Below are positions 11,866-32,000 of a stretch of 64,000 bases of DNA, piece by piece. The translations under genes and the position numbers were made by a program. Within the stretch, counting starts at the first letter, position 1, and every line of letters starts with the position of its first letter. This stretch comes from Castor canadensis (lineage: Eukaryota; Chordata; Mammalia; Rodentia; Castoridae), in assembly GCF_047511655.1 (NCBI RefSeq), contig NC_133401.1, forward strand, positions 43,543,570 to 43,607,569, written 5' to 3'. The notes beneath the pieces are model-generated. The model was not told the DNA's origin. It was given only the letters and a program-made list of their open reading frames with translations, and made no database searches.

Positions 11866-12314
11866 GCTATACTGTCTCCCATACCTCCCAAGAATTCTTA
11901 GCAAAAATTACACTATGATGCTTCCTCCTTTGTAAGAGATAGTAAGATACAGTAATCGACCAAGAAAAAAATCTCTGACATATACTGCATCTTTGGTTAT
12001 TTCCTTTTGGAAGTCTCCCAGCCATTTCCATCACAAACTCAATCATATGCTGTTCTTTTTTTCTTTCACTGCAACTTGTCCCAACTGAAGTCACATTGTT
12101 TGTTATTGTATTTTACCATTTCATCATAGCACTTAGTTATCTGTGTGCCCAGCACAAAGCAACACCTACCAATGTATGAAAGTGGAATACTAATACTAAA
12201 ATTGTATTAAATTATTTTCCCTTTTCTAATGTTATTCTGTACAATTGGGGTGCAACTATGTGATGGAAGTGTGAAAAAAGGATCAAGCACTTAACATTTT
12301 CTAATGTTTGCAGA

Positions 12315-15300
12315 ATGAAGAGGAATAATTTCTCTGTTGTGAATAAAATTGCCCAGTGTCCACCAGTGGTGAAACAACCCAAACATGACTTCTGCTCTTC
12401 TCTCAACCAGACTCCCATGTACACTGTTCTCATAGACTGGGGAAGTTTGCCTTACCATGTGGTATTACGAATTTTTCAGTATCTCCCTTTAGTAGATCGA
12501 GCCCGAGCATCTTCTGTGTGTAGGAGATGGAATGAAGTATTTCACATTCCTGATCTTTGGAGAAAGTTTGAATTTGAACTGAACCAGTCAGCGACTTCAT
12601 ACTTCAAGTCCACGCATCCTGATCTCATCCAGCAGATCATTAAAAAGCATGCTGCCCATCTCCAGTATGTCAGCTTTAAGGTGAGGAAAACAAGCCCTCA
12701 GTATAAACAAGGCCTTATACTTTAACAACCTTTTGGTATATCTAGATCTTTGAAATAATCAGTTTGGCAGAGTTTTTATCTTAAACTCTTTCCTGTTTTT
12801 CTTTAGTTACTGTATAGATTGAAGTATAGAACTTGAACTATAATTGAATGACTTAAAGTTTGGTTTTCTTCATCTGGATGTTGTTATTAAAATTTAAGTA
12901 ATTGTAAAAGATTTTGTAAGTATGAAGTGTTTGGAAATTTAATTTGTCACCATCTCTGTTTCTTACTTTGTAATATGAGTTATCTTGTATAAACTGAAGA
13001 TACACATGTATATTAAGGGAAGGAATAAACTTTATTTTTACATTTGATTCCATTAAATAATATTTACAGGAACCCTGATAAATTCCATTCAGGAAATTCA
13101 GATTAAAAATTGTCTTCATAGGTTGATAGTAGTACTGAATCAGCAGAAGCTGCCTGTGATATACTTTCTCAGCTGGTAAATTGTTCTCTCCAGACCTTGG
13201 GACTGATTTCAACAGCCAAACCAAGCTTTATGAATGTGTCAAAGGTAAGGATGCTGTGCTTTTTATTGTAAGATATACCAAAATTCTTAAAAATTGCCAA
13301 ACTAAGCAAAAAGGATTCTTTTTCTAAATACAGACCATATCCCACTTGTACTGAGATTATTACTTAAAGCAGCTTTCTCTTGGCTGTTGACTGTTTTTGC
13401 CGAGTAGTTTGTAGATGTTTTCATTTTTAGATCTATTTTGTAATTTTAGTAATTGTTTCCATAGTAGGTATCACTTATATAAAACTTAGATATTATTCTT
13501 CCTATTTTCAAGTGCCAGTTTATGTATTTGCTTTCAATGTAGAGCAAGAAAGGCTGTGGATATTTTTCCTGTGATTATATAACTTCTCCCTTAAAGATGG
13601 AATAATACAATATTTAACTAATTGAACCAGTTAGAACCATGTTTGGGTTTATATAATAAAAAGTCCAAAACAGTAGTAGCTGAAGAAACATAACTAAAGC
13701 TATTTCTCTTATATTAGAGAAATCTAGAGGTGAGGTGGTCCACAGCTGGTGTGAAACTGTCAGGAGCCGAGGCTCCTTCCAGCTTTTCTACTCTCCCCAA
13801 AGTTTCCATCATTTTCACTGCCCACGGGGCTTTCTGAGCAACCTCCTGATCCTATCCTTGTTCTAGGCAGCTGGATGGAAGGAACAGGGAAGAAGGGCAT
13901 ACCTTCTCCTTTTCACAGAGACTTCCCAGAGGTACCTGTGATGTATTTATATCATAATCTGGGTGATTATGATTTGGGTGAGGCCAGGAAATTTTTTAGC
14001 TAGGTGCCAACCTCCCAGTTAAAAATTGGGACTAGATTACCAAAGAAGAAAGGAGGAATGTGTGTTAGGAAGCAGCTAGCAGTCTCTGGCACAGAAACTG
14101 CTGACTGTCTTCCCTTCATTCAGATCTTACCTGAGTGCCATCTCCTTAGAGAGTCCTCTCTGAACCATGTTTGGAAAGCATCCTCTTCCAGTTACCCTCT
14201 GCTGTGTTGTAATACTTTATCTTCCTGTATGATTTGTCAGTACTTGAAGTCATCTTATGTATTTATTTTACATGTTTTATCATCTCTCCACACCAAAACG
14301 TTCATTAAAGAGGTTCTGTCCATTTTGTTTACCATTATAAGCTCAGAATTAAAATAGTATCTGTATGTAATAAGCACTCAATTGTTGTTGTCAGAAAAAC
14401 TGGCAAATATAATAGAGGATAAGGGGAGGGCAGCATCTTCGCTGTCATAAACAGGGTTGTGGCTCTCTTTGAACAAGCTTTTTGTACTAGCCTGTTTATC
14501 TTTTAAAGGGATAGACTGAAAAAATGAGTCATCTGGGAATTAGAGTAATATAAGTAATCAGATGAAAACTTACTACTTCTAAATAGTTATTTTCTTGTTT
14601 ATAAACTCTAGATCAAATTAGCCTGAAATGTTTCTTAGTTTCTAATAGCTATGGCTAGTGTGGCTAATGCAGTCACAAAGCGAGCAGGTACCTAGAATTA
14701 GCTAGCTTCATCTCAGACTCCACCTTCAGGTCAAAGTGACCTCTGTGAGTAGCTAAAGTGACCTAGTCAGATGGCTTCTGGCAAGACTTTTTTTTTTTTT
14801 TCACTTGTAAACTAAGGAAAAATGAGATAAAAATTAAATACATTTTACCATAATGAAATTGTACTCTAATGCTTAAATTCCTCTAAGATTAACATAGCCA
14901 ACTGAGAAATGATTAAAGGGAAAAATAAACCTTGATTTCTTGAAGAAAAAATGACATGTTTATATGTCTGTGATAATTTTGGCACCTCCACCATTTGAAA
15001 ATTTGTGCAAACCAATTACTAATTAGTGAAAATTGGTTTATTTTCTCACAATTACATAGCATTTATAATCAATACAATCATTTTAATAGGGAAAGTAGAA
15101 CCTTTAGTAGGATTCAAATTGAAAAAGTGATCATGCCTACATTTAGTTTCTAGACCTTCTATCTTTGCCAAAAAGCAGTGGATCTGAAAGCTTGTGGAAT
15201 TCCACTCATTTTGAAGTGAAACTATAAATAAGCTTTAGTTTGTAAATCTCCAAAGCATATAAAGATTTGGATTTAATTTGCTAGGAAAAGCACATCACTG

Positions 15301-18078
15301 GATTGTGACATCCATCCATCCATCCATCCATTCATCCACCATTCATTCATTCACTCATTGTCTTAACAAATAGTTATAGACCATCTGTTATGTGTCAGAT
15401 ACTATTTTAGGTCTGGAAATACAGAATGAATGAAACAGAAAAAAACTATATTTCTTCTACAGAAAGAGTTGAAAATGTCCAAAGAATAAATATTCAGGCT
15501 TTGAGGGGCTATGATCCTGTCTTAAATACTCAGCTCCAGTTTTGCCATATGAAGACCAGACATGGCTGTGTGCATCACTCAAACTTTGTGGACATAGAAA
15601 TCTGATCTTCCTGTACTTTTCATGCTATACAATATTATGATTTAAATCTTTTTTCAACCCTTTAAAAGTGTAAAAACTGTTCTTAGCTCATAACACATAT
15701 AGAAACAGATTGTGAGCTTGATTTGGCTGGTGATCCATAATTTGCCAGCCTCTGCTCTTGGAAACAAATGTAAGTACAGTAGACCCTTGGTATCCTTGGA
15801 TATATGATTCCAAAGAGACTGCTGCCGATGAAGACTTGCAAATGCTCAGGATGCATTGAGTTCAGTACTGTGTTCTGGATGCTTGGTTCATTTTTCCCAT
15901 AAAGTCATCCAAGTTTCACTAAAGACATGCTGCCTTTCAACATGTCTCAAATTGTCACCTTTTACCTAAATTAAGCACATTAACTTTTACCGTATCTTTG
16001 GAGTACCATTTGCTTTTTGGGAAGCATATTTTCACAGAATTCACGGCAGGGAAACACTCAGCAGATTATATGCATATTTAAGCACAACTGACACTAACGT
16101 GGGACTGACTGAGGTGTGTCTGCTGCAGGATGCACATGTGAGAATTAAAATTTTTTGTTTTTGAAATTTCATGTGATTTTTTTTTTGAATCACACTTGGT
16201 CAAAACTGCGTATAAAAATCCTGTGGATGAGACAGGCTTATTGTATATACTTTTAATATGGAAAGCCAAATCCTTAAAGATGAAAATAACTGCAGACCTG
16301 TTTCATGAAGTTTTTGAAACTTCTTCCTTCCTCTTCATTCCATTTGCCAGTCATAAAAGTACAAAACTACTGGTTATAAAAATGTCTTATACTGGCTAAT
16401 GATACTATGAAAAACAGCAATCTTTTCATTGTTTTTACTGTGTTTTGTTAGCATATGCTAATATGAATAGTTTTAATGAATTATATGATTGAAAATATGA
16501 TTTTTAAATAATGTTTTCACATTTTTCTTCTTATTGCCATGCAAGTCTCATTTTGTGTCAGCACTTACAGTTGTGTTTGTCAACTCAAAATCATTGTCAT
16601 CAATCAAAATTGAAGACACACCAGTGGATGACCCTTCATTGAAGATTCTTGTGGCCAATAATAGTGATACTCTAAGACTCCTAAAAATGAGTAGCTGTCC
16701 TCATGTTTCATCTGATGGTTGGTTATATTTTTTAAAGATTGAATGATGTTTTTTTTTAATTATAGTAATAGCAATGGAATTTTTACTGAAAATCATATAC
16801 TTATGAAACATTTGTTGAACTAATTTTATTCAAAAGAAGTCTTATTCTGCATGCTAGATAAAGTTTTAATTGCTTCTCCTGAGAATATTTTAATTACACA
16901 CACACATTTTCATAGACATTTACATATACACCTATATATCTTGGCAACCTTCTTCTCAGAAATCATTAGATATTTCAACTGGATGCAGTGCTCATGCCTA
17001 TAGTCCTAGCTACTTAGGAGGCAGGGATCAAGAGGATTGCTGCTTGAGGCCAGCTAGGGCAAAAAGTTAGTGAGACCACCCCCCATCTCAACAAATAAGC
17101 TAGGTGTGGTGGTACCACCATCTTAATAAACCAGCCAAGTGTGGTAGTAATCCCAGCTACATGGTGGGCATAGATAGGAGGATCAAAGTTCAAGGCTGCC
17201 CCAGATCTGAAAAACAACCTAAAGTAAAGAATGGCTAGGGGCATGGCTGAAGTGGTAGAGTGCCTTTCTAGCAAGGCCTAAAGCCCTGAGTTCAAACCCC
17301 AATACCACCAAAAATAAATAAATCATTAGATATAGCAAATAAGGAATAATCAATATCAAATTTAAGTTTACAGAATGTTGGATTATCAACAGTTTAATTC
17401 TTTGTTCTTAAATTTTTTTCCCAATTTCCCACAGGAATCCTTTGTGTGGCTGACCACTGTCAAGGCCTTAGAGAACTGGCATTGAATTATTATATTTTAA
17501 GTGACGAACTTCTCCTGGCACTTTCAAGTGAGGCTCATGTTAACCTTGAACATCTTCGAATTGATGTTGTAAGTGAAAATCCTGGACAGACTGAGTTTCG
17601 TTCTATTAAAAAACACAGTTGGGACGCACTTATTAAACACTCCCCTGGAGTTAATGTCGTTATGTACTTCTTTTTATATGAAGACGAATTTGAGACATTT
17701 TTCAAAGAAGAAACCCCAGTTACTCACCTTTATTTTGGTCGTTCAGTAAGCAAAGCAATTCTAGGCCGCATAGGTCTTAACTGCCCACGACTAATTGAGT
17801 TGGTGGTATGTGCAAATGGTCTTCAGCCTCTTGATAATGAACTTATTTGTATTGCTGAACACTGTAAAGACTTAACAGCCTTGGGCCTCAGTGAGTGTGA
17901 AGTTAGCTATAGTGCATTCCTTGAATTTGTGAGACTCTGTGGGAGAAGGCTAACCCAGTTGTCTATCATGGAGGAAGTTCTGGTCCCTGATAACAGTTAT
18001 AGTCCAGATGAAGTTCACACTGAAGTCTCTAAATATCTGGGAAGAGTATGGTTCCCTGATGTGATGCCTGTCTGGTAA
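12315..18078 (+). CDS. FBXL21: FBXL21, F-box and leucine-rich repeat protein 21 (4 coding exons)
   Basis: Substrate adaptor of an SCF (SKP1-CUL1-F-box) ubiquitin ligase that binds cryptochromes CRY1/CRY2 and sets circadian period, largely from the cytoplasm and in competition with its paralogue FBXL3 (family knowledge). Coding exons: 12315-12680, 13122-13244, 16546-16717 and 17435-18078. They join in phases 0, 0 and 1 to give 434 residues, the usual FBXL21 length. The F-box lies at about residues 41-88 ([10 protein letters not shown] ... [10 protein letters not shown]), followed by divergent LRRs. The C-terminus ends in VMPVW; in FBXL3 the terminal tryptophan enters the CRY FAD pocket. Gly149, changed to Glu in the mouse Psttm clock mutant, is present. 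I separate it from FBXL3 by the MKRN start, the SSIKIEDTP stretch and the lack of FBXL3's basic N-terminal tract. The start ATG lies one base inside the exon after a good acceptor. Donors are GTGAGG, GTAAGG and the weak GTTGGT. No stop or frameshift is seen, whereas the human copy is a pseudogene. It lies tail to tail with LECT2. Confidence 0.95.
12681..13121. other. FBXL21 intron between coding exons 1 and 2
   Basis: Short AT-rich intron bounded by GTGAGG and an AG at 13120-13121. No repeat is recognised. The 123-codon minus-strand open frame across it overlaps exon 2 antisense and is a shadow. Confidence 0.8.
14105..14400 (+). repeat. L2 LINE 3' end
   Basis: 'cttacctgagtgccatctcc', 'ttagagagtcctctctgaac' and 'ataagcactcaattgttgtt' follow the L2 3' consensus order. 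It lies in the intron between FBXL21 coding exons 2 and 3. The 117-codon open frame here is an artefact of the repeat. Confidence 0.65.
15305..15430 (+). repeat. (TCCA)n microsatellite with L2-type sequence
   Basis: Tandem 'atcc' units at 15309-15332 pass into 'attcattcattcactcattg' and a 'tgtgtcagatactattttagg' stretch typical of the ancient L2-type 'cattcaacaaatatttattgagc' module. Confidence 0.65.
15775..16140 (+). repeat. Tigger-like DNA transposon remnant
   Basis: The start 'cagtagacccttggtatcc' resembles the Tigger-group terminus (cagt..ccctcggtatcc). The following block with 'cttttaccgtatctttgg' resembles the internal part of non-autonomous Tigger elements. The exact family is not certain. 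Confidence 0.45.
16978..17322 (+). repeat. Composite SINE (B1-like x2 plus ID)
   Basis: A full-length trimer in the last FBXL21 intron, ending about 110 bp before the terminal exon. The 86-codon minus-strand open frame here is a shadow. Confidence 0.85.
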
Positions 18079-18740
18079 CAGGTACCAAAGATTCTGAAGT
18101 TTCTCTTAGCTGCTTTCTGTCTATGTAAATGTAAATTTTAAGATGTATTGCTAAAGTATTTTAGGTTAAATATTTTGTTGTTTGTAATGCGTTTTAATGG
18201 ACTGCTATAGAGTCATTTGAAAAAGTATAAGAGATTTGAGTAGCTAGAAATCTTCGTACATAGGGCATAGACACTATGTAGTTAGATGGTTGATAAGGTA
18301 AAAACTACAGACGATTTCTAGGTAGATTTCTCAGCCTTTCTTGAAGGCATGTTTTAGCTTACTAAGTAAATTTATAATATCAAACTTGCATCCCTTTAAA
18401 TTATGGCCTTACCTTACAACTTCATATTGTCTTAATGGAATCTGGTTCATCTTGGTATTAATATATTTTACAAAATACATGGTGTTTAAAATTAAGAGTA
18501 AAATCACAGTAGATACAGCGGCTTACTTAATTGTCCTTTAAAAATTTTTAGCATTCTATATGATCATCTTTTGATTCAGTAAGCAACTTCTAATTTCCAA
18601 AGTAGTTTGATTCTTACTTTATATTAACTTGGAATATAATTGGCATTAGATTAAGATTAAATAATACCAATTCAAACAGTATGAAAAGAAAAAAGATACT
18701 GTGTTTATTAATTGATTAACTGTACTATGTAAATAAAGAG
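18079..18740 (+). other. FBXL21: FBXL21 3' UTR with candidate poly(A) signal
   Basis: AT-rich sequence after the TAA stop. The best AATAAA lies at 18732-18737, about 650 bp downstream of the stop. Another at about 19270 ('aaataaaatg') could be a distal site. The actual cleavage site is not visible. Confidence 0.5.
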
Positions 18741-18894
18741 GTAAGTTTTCTTAGATGTGTTTGGGAAGCAAACCTGATCTGGAACTATGCCACATCCTCT
18801 GCATAAGTGATCAATAATGTAATTAGTAACACAGTTAAAGCTCTTCCCTGGCTTGTTGTCTTTAGGATGATCTAACCTTAAACTGGCTTACAGC

Positions 18895-19565
18895 ACCTGG
18901 GTCCTTTCTGCTTCTTTGGCCTCATGATGCCCTTTGCCCTTTTTCCATTCTCTCAGTTCCTAAACTGCTGGCACCCTCCATTCACAAGGCATCTGTACAC
19001 CCTCTACCTGGCTTACCCTCTGAGCTCTCCCAGATCTCTCTCACTGAAACTTTCCTTACACCTGGCTTATTCTCCACTCATGGGTCAGGTCTCTATTGTG
19101 CATATGCACTTAGCATTCTGTAGCTCTTCTTTGCAGCGTTGATCACTGTGGTGTTTTACTCTGTATTTGTCCAATTATTACCTGCTTATTCCTTTGCATT
19201 GTAAACTCCATCAGTGTAAAATTCACTATTGTTTTTTACTTACTGTTAGGAACCAACTTTCAAAAAAGAAAATAAAATGTTTATTATCTTACAGTTTTGA
19301 ATATTCTTAATTATGGAAAACTTTAAATATTCTTACCTATGAAGCAAATAGAATGCATTGTGACTTGTAAATGATGGTTTTAAAAAACAAGTTTTATATC
19401 ACCCTACATAGAAACTGTTCTTCTGCATATATTCTCACCACTGTACCACAGTCTCTCTCAGCTCTGTAAGGCAGGTTTCTCATATTCACCTTTGTGTTCC
19501 TCACCCTCAGAACAGTTTGTGCTACATTAGTGAGTGCTCAATAAATGCTAATGGAACTGATTCTA
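18895..19565 (+). repeat. L2 LINE 3' end, interrupted
   Basis: 'gcgttgatcactgtggtgtt', 'gtaaactccatcagtgtaaa' and 'gtgagtgctcaataaatgct' appear in L2 order, with unrelated sequence between about 19250 and 19440. Confidence 0.6.
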
Positions 19566-19593
19566 TTGGTTAAAAAGAGTAAAACAATTATCT

Positions 19594-19935
19594 TTTTTGC
19601 AGTACTGGGTTTTAAACTCAGGACTTCATGCTTGTTAGGCACATGTTCTACCACTGAGCCACACCTCCAGCCCTGTTGTGCTCTGGTTATTCTGAAGATA
19701 GGATCTTGCTTTTTGCCCAGGCCAGCCTGGACCACAATCCTATTTTACACTTCCTGCCATTGCTGGGATGACAGGCATGTGCCACCACACCTAGTTTTTT
19801 TTTTTTTTTTCATTGAGATGGGATCTTGCAAAAAAAATTTTTTTTTTGTCCAGCTTGACCTCAAACCATGATTCCCCTGATCTCAGCCTTCTTGCCTAGC
19901 TATGATGACAGGCATAAGCTACCAGCACCTAGCTA
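19594..19935 (-). repeat. Composite SINE trimer, antisense
   Basis: Antisense ID (19600-19675) followed by two antisense B1-like units ending in 'cataagctaccagcacctagc', separated by T-rich linkers. Confidence 0.85.
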
Positions 19936-20510
19936 AAACCAATTTCTTAAAGACTGACTTACTGCTATTTTAGATCATGTCATTTTTGTCTTAAGATTGG
20001 AGGAAGGTACAGAGCAGCACATAATAGGAAACTAGAAATCCTATCAGGGTAACAGAACCACAAACATAAAAGAAATGGCTTAACAGAGATACAGCTGGGT
20101 GCCACAGCAGTGGTGGAAATACGGCAGTGATAAGCCTCCAGTCTTGCTCAATGTTAACTTAGTATGGCATACAGGAGGAGGGGAGGCAGAATATTGTCTA
20201 TACCTGCATGGCAAGGTGACAGAGCTCCAGTGTATTTACACTAGAGGCGAAGCAAGCAAAACAGAAGAACTAGAGAAGAGTGGTCAGAGGTAGTTCTCCC
20301 CATAGCTTCTGGCACAGAGAGAGGGAGCACATTGACTGGATGACTAGGATGAGTTCTCCTCTAAGTGGTCCTTTTCAGCAACCTTGTAGTCGAACCTGAA
20401 GAACTAATCACTATAATGAAGTTTAGAGCAAAACTCAGGATAATCTAAGTTCATTAATTCATGTAAATTCCTCTACTTGGTCTAACTTATTAGGTTAAGG
20501 AAGAGCAAAA
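19936..20510. other. Intergenic stretch, nothing recognised
   Basis: No gene, RNA or repeat could be assigned. Confidence 0.35.
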
Positions 20511-20574
20511 CTTTTTTTTTTTTTGGGAACTGGTGCTTGAACTTAGGGCCTATACCTTGAGTCACTCCACCAGC

Positions 20575-20631
<57 letters not shown>

Positions 20632-20735
20632 AGTGATGGGTTTTTTCTTGACCTATTTTGCCCAGGCTGGCTTCAAACTGCAATCCTCCTGATCTCTGCC
20701 TCCTGAGTAGCCAGGATTATAGCTGTGAGGCACCC
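20511..20735 (-). repeat. Composite SINE, antisense, with internal (TG)n expansion
   Basis: Antisense ID at 20525-20577, then about 45 bp of GT repeats (20581-20626) at the place of the inter-unit linker, then an antisense B1-like unit. Confidence 0.85.
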
Positions 20736-22240
20736 AGATAGAGCAAAACATTTTTAAGACAACCAAAAGAGACAAAATTTGGAATATTTTTAGTGCTTTG
20801 TCTAATGGAAACATCTCCATGTACATTGGAAGTTTATGAAAAAGCACTGTTTAGCTAAGATTACAGGAGTCTAGATAATTGAATGAGTTGTTTTAGGTGG
20901 ATTTTAAATTTCAGCCTTCAGAAATATTTATAGTTCTGTAAGCATTCTTGTTAATGTTAAAAAGCCTGCATTTGTTGAAGAATTCAGGAAAGGTTTGGAT
21001 AATTTTGCGGAAAAAAAGTAAATGGAGAGAATGAGAAGAGAGATTCTTTTGTAGGCTGTTTTGAAGAAACACAAAAATAGAATTCTTACATTTTCTTTTC
21101 CTTTCTTATGAGCCTTGCTGGCCTCATTTGGATTGTACTCAGTATAGGAAAGGCAAGTCAGGAGGCAAGCAGATTTTTAAGTGTGTGTGTATCACTGTGC
21201 CACTACTTGTGGTAACTGTCCTCTAAAAATGTAAGAATTCTTTCCTCTGAAGTCCTGGCCTCTTAAAATAGCCACTGATGTTGTGCATCCATTAAATTAA
21301 TGTTCTACCACTAACTCAAAACATTTTCAAAATAAAAAAATGCTTTTATTCAACTTAGCAAAACTGACAATATCTGACACCACAACTTTCAAAGTATATA
21401 TTATAGTCACTTTTACTAAGGAAAAGTAAGTTACTCAGTAGTATTACTTCTTGTCACTCCAACTTTATAATGTTTTTACCAAAACTATTTTGGCATTCAA
21501 ACCTACATGGGAAAACTTCACTTTAATACAATGCACCAGAGGGCGCTGTTTTCCAGTTCTTCCTTAAAAAAAGTTCTTTCCAAAGTTTGCATTTCCCTTG
21601 AACAGATATGAACACTAGGCAGAAGGTAGTGCTCTTGCTCTGCTTTTGGGAGGCTCTCCAGTCCAGATAATGAGCGTAAATAACCACTTTAAAAGGTAAA
21701 GAAAGACTAAGCATAGATTTCATTGTTCAAATAATTTAGAGGGCTTTTAAAGTTGCCTTCAAAGCCTGCATCCCATTTCCTTTTTTGTATATTCAATGGG
21801 AGCACAGACTTTATCTTTTGAAAACAAATGTAATCTCCAGAAACAATCTGTAGAGTTAGTGGGTACCAAGGAAATAAAAACAAGAGATCATCAAATTTGA
21901 TGGTGCTGGATACAGATGTTTTAACCAAAAAATTAATTCCTAACTTGCTTATTTTATATAAGATGCTAGTTTTATATAATAGTATCTAACTGGATATAAG
22001 AAGGTGATAATTATATGACATAGGTCTTCAGACATCTGAGAAACACCATTAGTTCATTCTTCCTGTCACTTACATGAAAGTCCTTTTGCCTCCTAGCATA
22101 AGCATTATTCATAATAATGAATGACCATGAAATCACCCACAGCTACAAAATTACAGCATTGATAATAACTTAAGTCTTTCTATGTGATTCTCCCCTGTCC
22201 TGCCCTGAGATAATTAGTGTTCATTATTTTCTTGTTTTCC
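20736..22240. other. FBXL21-LECT2 intergenic sequence
   Basis: Mostly single-copy-looking AT-rich DNA. The only motif that stands out is the CTCF-type site at 21533. Short open frames on the minus strand (21523-21928) show no family features. Confidence 0.4.
21533..21548 (+). promoter_or_regulatory. CTCF-type motif
   Basis: GCACCAGAGGGCGCTG fits the CTCF core consensus (CCASYAGRKGGCR) apart from the first base. It lies between the 3' ends of FBXL21 and LECT2 and faces the plus direction. Confidence 0.6.
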
Positions 22241-22690
22241 TTTTTAATTTTATTACCTCTATATGTGTTCTTAGAAATTTTGTTTTGATTTCATTTAACT
22301 TTATTTAAAAAGGGTATCATCCTTTGTGTTATATTTGGGGCTTTTCTTAAAATTGCTAGATGTTGCTATGATCAATCTATTTTATTAAGTTGAGCTGAGG
22401 TCTATTTATTATGGATTTGTATAATACTTCATTCAACAATACAATTTTTTAATGTATGTCACTGTTGATAGGCATTTGGATTATTCCAGGTGATATCACG
22501 AACATTGCTTTTGAACATTGTTATGTAGCCCAGGCTGGCCTTGAACTCATGATCCTCCTACCTTGGCTTCCCAAGTACTGGGATCATAGGCATGTGCCAC
22601 AATACCAGCTTAAAGAACATTTTATATAGAGCCTCTGGTATACAAATGGAATCATTTCTCCAGCATTAAAGTTCAATTAATTATCTTTCC
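22240..22690 (-). repeat. Old LINE-1 fragment, antisense, split by a B1
   Basis: 'gttgataggcatttggatta' and 'gaacattgcttttgaacatt' follow the antisense L1 ORF2 3' end. A B1-like SINE (22519-22610) interrupts it. Confidence 0.55.
22519..22610 (-). repeat. B1-type SINE monomer, antisense
   Basis: 'gtagcccaggctggccttga' and 'aagtactgggatcataggc' are the standard antisense B1 landmarks. Confidence 0.8.
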
Positions 22691-23395
22691 TTCTAACATA
22701 TCTACATATTAAAATGGAATCATCCTGCTTGAGTTTTCTATACTTCAAAAGACTTTAAGCAAAATTTCATGAAGAAAGTTTTCATAATGATTAATTCATC
22801 TTACTCATTTCTTACAGAGCCAGAATTACCTCTGTTTCTTTGAACATGTGTGATCTTGTTTCCTCTTGTCAACAAAACTAAAAATAATGTGTATTATAAT
22901 TACATATAGTGATGTATAGAAATAAGTGGCTAGAATATACTTATGGCTAGATGAGGCTGGCTGACCTAGTTCATGAGATAATTCAATTAAAGGTAGTCTT
23001 GTTTCTCTTTCTAGCACTCCCTGTAATACAGCCTCACTGAAATGTAGAATTTGTGTTCTTTTTAGAGTATGACATCATTCATTACTTAGAAAACCTATCA
23101 CTCTTACAGAGCATTGAAGAGTGTAGGTAGAAAGACCAGCAAATCCTTCCTTATCCATGTAAGCAGCTCTTCCTCCAAACAGTTAGACACACCTAGGGTC
23201 GGAGTATTGTTTGAGAACTTTCATTACATTAACTCAAAAGAACACCCCAATTTTTTGAACTAATGTTTATTCAATGTATACTATGCCTACCAATGTAAGC
23301 CACTCTTCATTCATGTGCCAAAGAAGGGACTTTCTCACTTTCATGTAGAAAGGTGACTGTTTTGAAAGGTGTCAGAACCTGTTTGGATTTACTTG
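22691..23395. other. Downstream flank of LECT2, nothing recognised
   Basis: Single-copy-looking sequence 3' of LECT2. A 63-codon minus-strand open frame has no family features. Confidence 0.35.
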
Positions 23396-23657
23396 TTTAT
23401 TTATCTTAGGTCTTCTGGACTGAGAAATCTAAACAGAAAACCACCCGAGGTTCTGTAGGTGACAAAAAGATCAGAGAGCCCCAAGAAATTAATTCATACC
23501 TAAACATCAAAGTGACAGTGAGTTGAAACCAAAATTCTGCTTTTATTTCTTGCATCTGTCATATTCTGTTTGAATACGAATTTCTTGAGAAGCAGGGTAT
23601 GCATCTAGGTTTTTAAGAAGATGATTTTGTGTTTAGAAGATCGGTTTTTGTCTTTGC
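23396..23657 (-). other. LECT2: LECT2 3' UTR with candidate poly(A) signals
   Basis: Reading the minus strand, AATAAA occurs at 23547-23542, about 110 bp after the stop, and again at 23401-23396. Either could end the mRNA; no cleavage site can be read directly. Confidence 0.5.
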
Positions 23658-31818
<8,161 letters not shown>

Positions 31819-32000
31819 CTGAATTTTGCTTTCCTTGTGTTTCTTCCTCCAATTAATATTGCCTCCACACTGTCTTTGAAGAATATTCAGGTTTGAATAT
31901 TTCTAGCAATTTAGCCTTAGAATTCTTTACCTCTTCTTTCTTTAATTTAGTATAAGACACAAAATGTAAGAGGATGGAGCAAGTCAAATCCTAATATTCC
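31819..32000 (-). promoter_or_regulatory. LECT2: LECT2 5' flank and probable promoter
   Basis: AT-rich sequence directly upstream of the LECT2 ATG. There is no CpG island, as expected for a liver-restricted gene. An 'aattaatatt' core at about 31851-31860 weakly resembles an HNF1 half-site pair. No clear TATA box or start site can be fixed. Confidence 0.3.

Noticed and set aside
12853-13224. 123-codon minus-strand frame.
   Set aside because: It runs antisense across an FBXL21 intron and most of coding exon 2.
12315-18078. The F-box gene as FBXL3 instead of FBXL21.
   Set aside because: The N-terminus, the IEDTP and NVSK stretches, the 434-residue length and the neighbour LECT2 all fit FBXL21; FBXL3 is 428 residues with a basic N-terminus and lies at a different locus.
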